A stretch of 64,000 nt of DNA from Pohlia nutans (Eukaryota; Streptophyta; Bryopsida; Bryales; Mniaceae), in assembly GCA_022496805.1 (NCBI GenBank), contig CM040091.1, positions 24,108,336 through 24,172,335 of the forward strand, written 5' to 3'. How positions within the stretch are numbered: the stretch's first letter is position 1; the number at the start of each line of letters is the position of its first letter. The notes beneath the pieces are model-generated. The model was not told where the DNA came from and did not search any database. It saw nothing but the letters and a program-made list of their open reading frames with translations. Both the position numbers and the translations under genes were made by a program. Shown here piece after piece: positions 44,598 to 55,874 of this stretch.

Positions 44598-47500
44598 TCA
44601 ATCATCACTAGAATTACCGGTAGCAGTAGATCTTGAGCAAGAGCTAGATGTAGAGCGGCTCGGTGAACTAATACCATCACAATCAGACTCCTCAGCCTCA
44701 ACATCAAAGTATACAAGTGCGTCAGAATTCAACACCTTTGGCTTTGGAATGTGATCCCTAATACCATGTCCTGCAAGAGCCTGTGCAACAGGCTCAATGT
44801 AGCACGGCAATTGAAAAGGTTTAGATGGACTCTCAAGAAACTCTGGCCTTGCAAAAAACGGCCTCTACACGGTAGAATACATGCTCTTCATTTTTCTGCA
44901 CAAACAAAAATCAACATGAGAACAATGTGATCAACATTTCATCAAACAAAGTATCAATTATAATTTTTGAATTCAAACTTACTTACTGAATCGAGATTTC
45001 TTCAACACTCGAACGACCGCTGATGGAACTGCGTCTGGGTCCTCTGATGCAGATGATGATGCAACGACTGCAGCGGGTTCGGATTTAGGGGCACGTCGCA
45101 TAGACAAGAGCAATCCATCAAATAGCTCTTGGTCCTCCTCGAGTGCCACAATGTGGCGTTGCACGCGGCGGCATGCCAACAACGACGCACCTAAAACCCG
45201 GCATAGATAAAAAAACACGTATAACAATTAGCACGAGTAAGTGAAAGAGAAATTAAAACAAATAGAAAGAAAAAAATAATAATACAAGAAATAAAACCCA
45301 AGTAATACTAAGAAAGAATGTTAGAAATATAAACCTGTCATAGCGGTGCAATCTAAGACAACATCGCTGGGGCGAGAAGAAGCCGCGATCAACATCTGTA
45401 TGAACTGACTATCCTTCTCACGAGGACCTCGCCAAGGCTGATTTCCATTCATTTTTTGTGAACTCTTGGTGGTGAAATTCTGTAACATGTCATCACAACC
45501 CACATCTAATCCAAGAGCCTCAAGCGCAAGAATAGATCGAAATGCAAACCGTGCGGGAGCACCCTCGGGCAACACACGAACCAAGAGGTAAATACCAAAA
45601 CGCTGAGTCTGCAACATATAGAATTAAAAGAGTTTGCTAATAGTAATAGCAAAACAATAACGAATTTTGAAAAACTAGGTAGTGTAGGAGAATTTACCGT
45701 CTTGAGATGGTTTACTGGTGATGCCAAATGGAGCCTATTCATGCAAGTCCAATCCTTGTACAATGTAAAACCCGTTGCATTACCGTAACCAAGTATGTTA
45801 GCCTTGGTTGACTGCTTATATGGATGCACAATGATGATAGCGCCATCATCAACCAAGTAATTGTCTGCAAAATCAAAAATTGGATCAAGCCAATCGTCCT
45901 CAGCTGCATTCCATGGTGGAATCTGTCCCGGCGGATCCGAGATGGTGGGAACGGGTAGGTTCTCGGGCATGTCCACAAGAATTAAATCTACACATGGATC
46001 TTTGCACGACTGTCCTTTGAATACTCGTGGGCGGTCCGCTTTGTGATACAAAACAAAAAACATACACATGCTAATAAATTAAAACTGCCACACAAGCTTC
46101 AACAAAATAAATTGAAGTATAAAGAGTCGAAGAAGTATGTCAAACAGCATACCTCATCCAAAAACCTCTGAATCTCCTCAAACATCTTTGAAACAGGGTC
46201 ATCTTCATTCTGTGGAAGAGCAGCTGCAAGGGATGTGTTGAGTACCAACTCATCGATGTCCTGGTCCTCTCCTAAGTCCACTACATCACGAATTTGGCCA
46301 CAAAAGGCCTTGTCTTGTGATAGCTCCAAGTATCCAGAATCTCTCTTAGTACCCCGCTGTTCCTGGTTCTTGTGCTGAGATTCTGCATCAACAACACTAG
46401 AAGAAGAAGGCTTTGGGACTTCTTGTACCTTTGGATTCTTCTTCTTATCTTCTTTCTTGGCAATTTTCTCTGCTTGCTTCTCAATCTTGGCTTGCTCCCG
46501 GGCGGCTACCTTCTCTTCATGTTGAGTAATCTTCAACGCCTTCTTCTTGTCTTCAGCTTCAACCTTGGCAATGAGTTTAAGCCGCGCCTCCTCATCAAGC
46601 TTCTCCAAATCACCAACCTACCTTTTCTTGAAGGCTTCAACCCCCTTGAAAACGTTAACAAATGCCTTGTCCCAAAGCTTCACTCGCCAAGACTCTATGA
46701 ATTGGGAAAGTGTCCTGGGCTCTGCTGGGACATCCATGTTCAAAGGAACATTGTCTTTGTGGACAATTGTTTCAAACAATTCCACAGCGCAATCCTCAAT
46801 CTACAAACAATTAAGTGATGAGTTTTAAACAATAGAATTACATAGTATGAAAGTAGAAAAAAAAATTTGATAGAAAAACTTACCCCAGCCCACCAGGCGG
46901 CCCTCACAATAAAGGAATTGAGGCGTTCATCGTTAACTGGCCTCAAAGGAAATCGAACTGCCTCTCGTGTATGCACCGAGGAGTTCCACCACTTTAGCCA
47001 TCGGAGCTTGTGGTGAGGAGGAACAACAGATGTAGCAATCAGCTGAAGCTTGTCGAGAGTTAGCTCCAATTGCGAGGCATTCAAACTCCAATGCCTCTCA
47101 ATCTGATAACAAAGTGAAATTCAAGCCGTGAGCAACAGAAATACATGTAAATTTAAGACAAAATGAATGTAATAAATTGTATTATACCTCTTGCAGAAAC
47201 TCGGGTCCATGCGCTGGATTCGCCACAGGTGTCATCTTCCCTAACTTGACAATCAGTTTTGAAGTCCTATCCTTGATGCCCATCTTCATTGCAGCCGCAA
47301 TGCCTTCCCGAGTAACATCTTCTGGTTTAGTCTCCTCACGATAAACAAGCACAGCTAAGTCACCAGCAGCAGCAATGTCTTGCTGAAACAAGGCCCCAAA
47401 TACAAGGATATTAGGAGTATAAATTTTAATACTAAAATTCACACATTCACGTGAATGAAAAATGCCATAGAGGAGTGAAAGCAGAAAGATTACCCTAAAC

Positions 47501-48446
47501 ATGAGACAAGTAAAAATGTCCTGTTGTAAATTTGTCCATCCTCTCTTAACTGAATTGCGACATCTTTCCAATTCCTGGGGGCTCAAAAGCTCTGTGAAAT
47601 GACTCAGCGGCATTGTCCCAAACTTTCGAACCTGATAGAGCTGATGAACTAGGTTTGTTTTCACGTGGGAAAACTCTGTTTGCCTAAAGGACATGGACCA
47701 CATCATTCAGAATTAGGAAAAGTACATAATGAACAAAAAATCAAAATGTAATGAACAATAAAATTTGAAAGAAAGTATTTCCGTAGGAAACTTTATACTC
47801 ACTTGTTTATGTCATTCATGACGTTCATGAGAACACCAAGTCGACCTTTGGTCTCCAAAATGATAGTGTCCACGGAGTAATGCCATGACTGAACGTCATT
47901 GTAGAGCCTCGTAATATGGTTCATCCATGCAATACGACGATGGTTACCATTACAGATGAAGAACATCTTACCCTTTATAAATCGTAAAGCATCTTGAGAA
48001 TCGAGATATTGATCAAACTTCTCACTCTCAGAGTGCCAAATTGGTCCCCAATCACTGCAGTCCTTGGATGTCACGTGATCCCCTTCATCTTGCTCGTTCG
48101 TTAAAGACTTATAAAAAACACAAGCACCTTCACGATAGCCATAGACAAATTCCTGCTCAAGCTTGACAAGGTCACTCTGCAGAGTGGGCCTTACCATAGG
48201 CATGACAACAAGCCTACACAAAGGAATGTTATGGCGAGAAATATTAAGCGGCTGCAAACGTAGGGCTGCGAGCGCTGCAACGGTGTTGATCTTCTGTGAT
48301 CGCCGAATGCCATCCTCACTGAAACTATCCACAGAGGCAATGATAGGAGAGTCATCGTCCTCATCCTCATCCTCAACTCCAATCGCGGGTTGAGGAGACT
48401 CAACGTTCTCATTTGCACTGTCTGTGTCATACTGCACCTGAGGAAC
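44598..48446 (-). pseudogene. ParB-like / DNA-methyltransferase-like fusion gene, copy 3 (most complete)
   Basis: Minus-strand exons: 48446-47803, 47683-47494, 47382-47188, 47102-46884, 46800-46153, 46045-45698, 45608-45335, 45190-44983 and 44896-44598. Domain order: acidic start; ParB-like region (LRLQPLNISR, LVVMPMVRP, GNHRRIAWMNHI); helical middle; Lys-rich coiled coil (EAEDKKKALK, about 46530-46400); methyltransferase-like fold with DMPE (45962-45973), DDGAIIIVHPY, WRGPREKD, VVLDCTAMTG, ALEED; Ser-rich acidic end. The motif order is that of beta-class N4-cytosine/N6-adenine methyltransferases, but the catalytic DPPY-type motif is DMPE. Breaks: in-frame TAG at 46618-46620 and 44865-44867, and the acceptor of exon 6 reads TAT instead of TAG (46046-46047). 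The first exon or exons are missing, cut off by the gypsy LTR at 48524. Confidence 0.72.
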
Positions 48447-48523
48447 CTGTATAAGAGGAATTGAGAACAATATACATTATGAGTTTAAATCTAGAAGGAA
48501 CTGTATGACACAGACAAGATTGA
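48447..48523 (-). other. Intron remnant upstream of copy 3
   Basis: Ends in the acceptor CAG next to 48446. The gypsy C LTR begins at 48524, so the upstream part of the gene is gone or lies beyond the inserted sequence. Confidence 0.6.
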
Positions 48524-48971
48524 TGTTAAGGGGGTTTTCTAAGAACCGACCTTAAACGAATGAAGCTACTCCGCCCAAGAGTATCCCACTCTAGACTAGT
48601 TTCTAGAGATTGAGAGGAGTAGTAAGAGGTTTCTGCTAAGAAGAATGGACTGTCGGCTAAGGAAAAGCACCAGTATGCTAGTAAGTCGACTCCTGCATAC
48701 CCACAGACTACTGCAACTAACCAAGATACAACCACAAGGAATGATTCAAGAGCAGAAAACAGCAGTTGTCTAACAGCAGTAGTCTAATATACTAGTGCGC
48801 ACAAGAAGAGCTTAAGACATGAACGAAGTACAACTGAGGCTGCCAAAAAGATGTACAAATGGTATAGCAACAACTCTCCCGAAGAGAGTGAAGGTATGTC
48901 AAGCCTCGTTTATTCAGAAAACGGACAGTTAGGGTTTGCAGGGCAGTAAAAGGTAACCCCAGCTGCCATAA

Positions 48972-51900
48972 ATGGGAGAAATGGCGTCCCTAGGGGTCTC
49001 TTTAGTTATTTGGAGAGAGTGGTGCTCTCACGCGCGCCGCAAGTGTTTACTACGGAATCTGAGAATGGCGGCGGACCGGACAGGAGACCGGATGGGAAAC
49101 CGGGGGTCGGGGAACGGGCCTCCGCCGGGCCTGGCCACGATCCGGGAGTTGAACTGGGCCGCCTTAAACTGGGCGGCTCACTGTTCATTCCTTCCCGGTT
49201 CCTCCAGCCCTCCGTGCACACCCGTTTTTGCACCTCCGGAGAGCGTTAGGGTTTCTATTTCGCACCCGAAGAGAGGGAGCAGTGAACAGCCGGTGTGTGA
49301 GGAGTTTGAGCACCCGGGAGAAAGCGAAATTGAGCACCCGGGGAGAAACAGTAGCGCGAGGTTAGAATTTGGGAGAGGCGAGCACCCGGACAGCGAGCGC
49401 CGCCATTTCTGGTGGAATTTACGGAGGGGAGTCGGTGTGGAGCCGGGAAGAGAGGCGCGGGGACTCCTGGAGGTCAGGCGCACACTACGGAGGCGAGAAG
49501 GGAAGCGTCCGGAGCGCAAGGAGCGCAGTTTACCGGCGAAGGAGCTGCGCCATTCTCAAGGGAGTAAAGAAGTGCGTCCGGAGTCTGCAGCCATGGCGCG
49601 GAGCGAAGCCGGAACGAAGATTACGGAGAAGCGCATCTGTCCGGACATCCCGCCGCATGAGGGGGACTTGGAAGAATTGATGAAGGACCTCGAGAACATG
49701 GGGTGCGCGGGGCTCTTTGGGAGAGTGTGGGATGTGCAGGATTCCCGGATGCTGGAGGAAATTGAGGGCGGGTCTATGTTGAGTGCCTTCCGGACGACCA
49801 TCCGGGCGAAATATGGGAGCTGGACCCGGGAGATGTGGAGGGAGCTATACGGCTTCCCGGACACGAGCATAGATCTGGAACCGGGAGGCAAGGGCGACTC
49901 GGATTGGGTGAAGGCGCGATTCACCCACATTTCGGACCACGACGGGTTCAAGGTGGCGGACTGCATTATACCCCGGGAGCAACGGCTGCTCCAGTATGTG
50001 GTGCCCATCCTTAATCCGGAGAAGCCCACCACCGTCACCGTAACGCTGGCCCGGGGCATCTACTCCGCTCTGCTCCGGGGGAGAAGGATCAACTGGGCGA
50101 TCCTGCTAAACCGGAATACGCAGAAGTGGGCGGTGAACCTGGACAGTAAAAAGGGGTGTCCGTTGGCTCCATTTCTCCACCACCTGTACGAGAGACATGG
50201 GTGCCTCACGGAGGAAGAACGGAAGAGGCTGGAGGTTATGCCCATTCCGGGGCTGAAAAGCCCGACCAAGAGGAGGGCAGTTCTTTCGGGTGGAGGAACA
50301 GGGACCAGCAGACCCGGGTCGTCGTCACGACCGGGTGAAAGGAGAATGGCTCCACCAACCTCCCGACCGGACAGGAGTAGGATCCGGGGAGAGGAGCGCA
50401 GGAAGGACAAGGAAGACCGCCCGGAGAGGAGTCAACCGGGAGGGGCCAGCGCTGACTCGGAGCAGAGGACGAAGAGGAGAGAAGACCGGCCCGAGAGGGG
50501 CCAACAAGGTGACGCCCGGCTACGTCAAGATGAGCAGCAGAGGAGGAAGGACCCGGAAACAGACCAACCGGGGGAGGCAAGGTTGCAGCAGGAGCTGAGA
50601 ACGAAGAGGAGGGAGGATCCGGAAGAGGAGGAGGATTCTCCGCAGCCGAAACTGACCCGGAAGAAGCCGGTGAGGAATCAGCGAGGAGGCTCTACCCAAG
50701 AGCAACCTCAGGTGACCCCGGTGGTGGAGTCCAGGCCAGAGAAGGAGACGGGTCCCACTCTAGCATCGCCACAGGGACAACCTTAAGCAGATTCCGGATT
50801 CATGGATGAGGACCCTGCCCCGGAAGTTCCACAGGAACGATTGGTGAAGGGAAAGCAACCAGCAGAGGAGGCAGGTACGTCTCAAGTGCGACTTCCGGGC
50901 CTAAAGAGGAAGTTGGTCTTGGTTGAAGAGGAGGAGCCGGAGGGTCCGGAGACCACCCCTAGGAAGGACAAAGGACCCGCCCGGAGGAAGACAACCCCGC
51001 TCAACAAGCGTCCCAAGGAATCAGGGGGCGACGGGGAGGAAACAGGAGAAGAGGATGACCGGAGGCAGGGACCACCGTTGGAGGAAGAACCGGAACCGAA
51101 GGAAGGGGAACAGGAGGCAGGTCCACCCGAAGGTGTACAGGAGGAAGGAGAGGCCCCACTTTGGGCGGAGCACATACTCCTGCAGACCCAGATTGCCCTG
51201 GACATGGTGATGGAACAGTACACTCCCATGTTCGCTGCACTCCGGGAGACAGGAACTCTCCTCCGAATAGAGGACGCTCTGGAGTATCTGGCGCGGATCC
51301 GGAAGCTCCAGAGGAAACTCATCCGGAGTAGGGAGAAGGAGAGCAAGTTGGCTGGACAACTGCAAAGTCTCCAGGAGGATGAGAGCGAATCCGTCGCTCT
51401 CTTGAAAGGTTTGAAGGAGGAGCTACAACGGAAGGTGGCGTACATCAAGAAAATGGAGGCCCAAGTGCAAAAGAACGAGTTGCAGATCCGGGAACAGGAG
51501 GAGACCATCCGGAGAATAGGGAAAACAAGTTGGCAGTGCATCACCAAACTGTCGGGGTTGTTCCACCCGGATGGGGAGGCACAGATGAAAGCCCGGCTGT
51601 ATGAAGAGAAGGTAGGCCAGCTGGGATTGGAAGGAGCAGCCCGGATGAAGAACGTGGTCCGGGAATATTCGGAGATGGTGGAGGCCTATTTGATGGAGTT
51701 CCGGGAACTAGCAGAACACATGAAGGGGAGCTCCTCCGATGAAGAACCGGGTCAGGAGGAGACAGCCAACCGGGGCGATAGAGTAGGGCCCGGGGAGGGA
51801 CTGCAGGGGATGTTCAATATGTCCGCAGATGCTCCTCAGGAGGGTGAAATCGATTGGTTGATGAGGAAAGGGAGCTCAACACAGGAGCACACCTCCCGGG

Positions 51901-52202
51901 TAAGACTGGATGTGGAGCCAATCCACATGGTCCGACCTGCCGGAGTGAGTCCTGCGGAAGTCCGGAGTTTCTCGGAAGAAATGGAGGCGATGGGCGTCCA
52001 GCCGGACCAGGTGGAGAGGCAACAGGGTGGACAAGGAGGTCGCCCGGGTAGCCCACTGGGAGGTGCGCAAGTGGGCGAACCAACCGGAGGACGACAGGTG
52101 GAGCAGCCGGCTAGGCACGAACTACGAGGAGCTCGGTCCACGGATCCGATCGTGGTCGACAGTCCGGAAGTCCAGGAGGGGCAGCCAATGGAGGATGAGT
52201 AG
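48972..52202 (+). CDS. Family-D ORF: plant-transposon-protein-like domain plus coiled coil, one internal stop
   Basis: 1077 codons in one frame with a single TAA at 50784-50786, so it appears as 604 and 466 codons. In element E the equivalent position is a sense codon, so the stop is specific to this copy. Residues about 220-420 form a globular region (GCAGLFGRVWDVQDSRMLEE, YGSWTREMWRELYGFPDT, NWAILLNRNTQKWA) that resembles the plant transposon-protein domain and the 3' ORF of gypsy A in layout. A charged, Arg/Glu/Pro-rich linker follows, then a coiled coil (about 51170-51560 and 51640-51730) and a loose tail ending PMEDE. Function unknown. I see no enzyme motif. Confidence 0.75.
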
Positions 52203-53454
52203 CTGTTCGGGACTGTCGGGGGGGGTCGGAGGCAGTGTTCCGGGTTTTGTGGATCTGACTATTTAGAGTAGGGCCTTTTAGAGTAGGTAGAGTAGAAGAC
52301 TTTTTGTTGAAAGGACTTTTAGGGCTTTAAATGCTAGTGGCGGCTTAGGATGAGAATTGGGCCGTGGAGAAGGATCCCCTGATTTCCGGATTCCGGGTTT
52401 TTGGGATCTGAGGATCTCCCGGATCTGGGCTTCGGGGTTGGCTTTTTATCAAGGAATGTTTCTCATTCCTTGGGTCTTTTGTGTACTACTGTTCCGTGTA
52501 AATGAGTAGAGGCGCATGTTCTTTCCACAAACTGTGTGTGTGTGTGTGTACATGTGTGTTTGTTTGTGTTATTGCCCGGAACAGTGTCTCAATTAGTCCC
52601 TTGGTAACCGGGTGGATTAGCCGGGTTCTGGTGTAAGAGTCAGTTCAGAGACCGGGTAGAAGATTTGGGAGAATTAGGAGTGTTTGAATGCGGGGTTTTC
52701 CGGAACTGGTTGCAGGAAATACTCTGGGTTAGTGGCTGAGTGAGCCGGAGGGGGTACTCCGATTCTTTCAGAACTCCTGGACGGGTAGTTCAGTAGAGGT
52801 GCCAGCATCCGGGTAGATCTTGTAATTGCAGGGTACGGGGAAGCCAGAGTAAAACGGGTCGTGAGGAATTCCATCTCTTCTGGACACCCCGGATACTGTC
52901 CACCCCGGTTAGCAAGTCGTTGTAGTATTTTGAAGGGGGAAAACCGTGTTGCTCTTGTGTGACCGGCTGGGGGTTTGGGATAAATCCACAGTTGAAGGAT
53001 AATGCGGGAAGTACCCGGAGTAGGAAGTGAGTTTGGATAATCAGGAAGTTGTGAAACCCCTATCACGTAAATCAGTAGGGGAGGGTGTGACTTTAAATCC
53101 AGCATCCTTAAAAAGGCAAATGGAGAACCCTCTGAGAAAAGACAGAGGTTAAAGGGAAACCGGATTGAAAGGGTAGGATAGACCGGGTGGAGTAGGGTTG
53201 GCTAAACTCCCAATCCCGACAGATACCGGATCTATCCATAATCGGATTAGTCAGTAGGGAAAGTCCGGTTTGAATAGAGAAAAAAGGAGTTAATTGGTGA
53301 ACGGGAGAGAGTAGTCACCAATCCGGATCAGTCCCCGGAAACTTCCCACTTCACAGAGTCTCCGCGGAACGATAACCCGGAAATCACCTCTACGAGCATT
53401 CCTAATACGAAAAAGTGCGCTCTAGGGGAATATCCGGTATCACGTGCTATGACA
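52203..53454 (+). other. Family-D 3' non-coding region
   Basis: About 1.25 kb without a gene, present also in element E (complement of 55875-57081) and in part at 43373-43980. A TG dinucleotide run near 52532-52548 is kept as CA at the equivalent place in E (about 56707-56735). Confidence 0.7.
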
Positions 53455-53628
53455 AGGTACATATAGGAGACTGGTCTGACAGTGTGTCAGACTGGTCGAT
53501 CGGAAAAGTCAGGTCAACCAGTCTGTACCAGCCTGTACTGCCACGTGTCGCCTGCTGGATCTATTTCTGCCGGGTATAGACTAGCCTACTCTTAGCCTAA
53601 GGGAATATCAACTAATATTCGGTTAACA

Positions 53629-53837
53629 TTACCCTCCCTCTGAGCTAAGTACACTCCTGTGGACTTTAGACTACCCCGGTAAGTGACTAGGGAAAAATGT
53701 TCACGAGGAATGACAAAATTACCCGCGGTCGAGTAATCGACCCAGCTAAGGTCGACTCGTCACTCGTGGACGTTGCTAGAGTCCTGGGTCATGCCTAGCG
53801 AGCGGATATCTGAAGGCATTCCTAAGAAGTCGAACCC
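53629..53837 (-). mobile_element. Gypsy C internal remnant: polypurine tract and end of 3' ORF
   Basis: Complement of about 13090-13283 of gypsy A, next to the LTR. It stops at about 53837, where a plus-strand gypsy sequence begins, giving an inverted junction with a few bases of shared sequence (CC/GAC). Confidence 0.85.
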
Positions 53838-53842
53838 GACAA

Positions 53843-55059
53843 CAATCGTCCAAGAATTACACAAAGGCAACGGGATCACATGTCCGGAAAATACTAGACG
53901 CAGGCTACTGGTGGCCGACTCTACACCAAGATGCTGTCCAGTACTGGCAGTTGTATCATGAATGCCAGAAGACTGGCGGACTACCCAAGACAGTCTCCTC
54001 GAAGCTCGTCACCCAACTACCCGCAGAACCGTTTATGAAATGGGGATTCGACTTCATAGGCCCCGTCAAGAAGACCCGACATACAGCCTGTCGATACATT
54101 TTGGTGGCTACCGACTATGCCACCAAATGGGTCGAGGCTGGAGCTCTCCGAGGAAACACCGCGAGGGAGACCGCACAGTTCTTGTACGAGGCAATTCTTA
54201 CCCGGTTTGGATGTCCACTCCACCTAGTAAGCGACCAAGGTACCCATTTTATCAATAGCACGGTGCACACTCTCACCGAGCATTTTTTACTCCGACACAC
54301 GACTTCAACAACATACTATCTGCAAGGCAACAACCAAGCCGAGTCGACCGAAAAGGTCATAGTCCGAATGCTCTAGAAGCTAGTCAACAAGAATCGAACG
54401 GACTGGGACTTACAGCTCCACACGGTCCTATTTGCTTACCAAACGGCATACAAAGTGGGCACGGGGCACACACCTTTCCAACTGGTGTATGGTCTGACGC
54501 CGTTGATGCCAACCGAATACATCATACCGACCCAACAGTCGACATCGACTACCGACTTCACTCCCAAGCGAGTACTAGCAGCCCGAGCCACCGAACTCGA
54601 GAAGTTAGATGAGACCCGATTGACAGCAGCCACCCACCATGGCGCACAACAGTGGAACCGAGCCCAGTGGGCCCACACCCAAGGTCAGTCGACTCTATAC
54701 AACGTAGGCGACTACATCCTCTGGCACCCGAAAGGGACAAATGTCCATACCGGTAAACTTCGAAGCAAATGGTTCGGCCCATATCGTGTCCAGTATACCC
54801 TCCCCAACAACAGTGTCCTTCTAGTCAGCATTCAACACTTTGACCCCGACCCGGTAGTAGTCAACGTCCACAAACTCAAACCCTACCGAGTTCTAGGTGA
54901 TCAACCTCCAACCGAATTGACTAGCCCACTCACTAGCAAATCAGAGATTAGGTCAACACTAGAACAGAATGAAGATGAGCTCAACCGACAGCAACGGACC
55001 CGACCCGACCTAGTTACCGTCGGTCGACTCGACTGGTCAACCCGACCAGTCAAACCTTA
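53843..55059 (+). pseudogene. int: Integrase remnant of fragment F
   Basis: Keeps FDFIGP, LVSDQGTHF and QAEST (with Asn before it) of the DDE core and the C-terminal barrel-like region, but has lost part of the zinc-binding region. A TAG at about 54374 is shared with gypsy A. At four other positions it retains CAA or CGA where A has a stop. The frame ends at a TAG at 55057. Confidence 0.88.
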
Positions 55060-55370
55060 GAAGAGCCGCCATATTTATGGCCGCCGCCGTCAGCTATCCT
55101 CTCAGTTTTGAATGCAAGGCCCATTGGGCAAGTATTTAGCACCATGGCCGCACCCCTTCTCCCTCCTCTTGCTTCCTCGCCATTAGCTTCCTCTCCAGCG
55201 GACCCACAGGCCGCGCGCCTCCTATCTCCCATTGCTCACTCTCCTCCCCCTTCCCTTCTCCTCCGGCCGACCGCCATTCCGCGGCTCTTGCCTTATGTAT
55301 TCTTAGCAAGCGCTTTAGACAATCACGAGTAGAGAGGCGAAGAGTAGTCAAGCGACCCCGTAGTCCGACT

Positions 55371-55874
55371 GTGCGAGAGATAATCGAGAGTAGACTGAGT
55401 AGGAAACGACCGCGCCCATCGCCAGTGCAGCCAACTGTGTGCGAACCGACTTCGGGACTACGCCGGCCTTTCTCTTGTCTCCTTGTGCGCAGATTTGCAG
55501 CCGACCGATCGATGGCGAAAGGCAAGTCGACTGATCGCGGCCCCCGACGCCTCTGGTCCTCCGCACCACCGACTTACAAAATTCCGATCCGCACTACGGA
55601 GGGACTCTACAAAACCCTCGCCTTTCAGACGATGCGGCCGATTCGGGAATGGCGCGAGTACGCCCCTAAACACACGACCGAGGCCGATTTCATCAAGGCG
55701 ATCGGCGTTTCAGACTTTGTAGCACTCGATTGGGACAACCCTCAATGCGCACTCTGCATGGAGCTGATAGAGGAGTTCGTCAACGCGGCAATAGTCGACC
55801 TCCCCAACAAGTCGATCACCGCACGAGTCCGCACACATACAGTCACAGTCGACCCGACTGTGATTCACGAGGTT
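55371..55874 (+). pseudogene. N-terminal part of the gypsy 3' ORF in fragment F
   Basis: Close match to the start of the gypsy A 3' ORF (MREIIESRLSRK, MAKGKSTDRGPRR, DFVALDWDN). It is truncated in the middle of the TVDPTVIH segment by the insertion of element E. Confidence 0.85.

Larger units (their letters stand above)
48897..53454 (+). mobile_element. Family-D element, 4558 bp, TGTCA/TGACA ends, 5-bp target duplication, no LTRs
   Basis: Flanked by AGGTA at 48892-48896 and 53455-53459. The left end is TGTCAAGCCTCGTTT and the right end complements to TGTCATAGCACGTG; only the first five bases match as an inverted repeat. The two ends are otherwise unrelated, so there are no LTRs. Both ends recur in element E, so they are the true family termini. 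It holds one long ORF and about 1.25 kb of 3' non-coding DNA. Composition is GC-rich with very frequent CCGG. It has no integrase, RT or recognisable transposase, so it must rely on other enzymes. Confidence 0.85.
48524..53628 (-). repeat. 3' LTR of minus-strand gypsy C, split by element D
   Basis: Reads on the + strand from TGTTAAGGGGG (48524) to 48896 and resumes from about 53455 to GGTTAACA (53628). It is the complement of the gypsy A LTR. Element D lies between with an AGGTA duplication. The partner 5' LTR is not in the window. Confidence 0.93.
53838..55874 (+). mobile_element. Gypsy fragment F: integrase to start of the 3' ORF
   Basis: Matches gypsy A from 9001 to about 11070 in the same orientation. 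It has a small deletion in the HHCC region and is cut off by element E at 55874. There are no LTRs on this fragment. Confidence 0.93.

Noticed and set aside
48897..53454. Element D as an LTR retrotransposon or LARD
   Set aside because: The first several hundred bases do not match the last 1.25 kb, and element E confirms that both ends are distinct.
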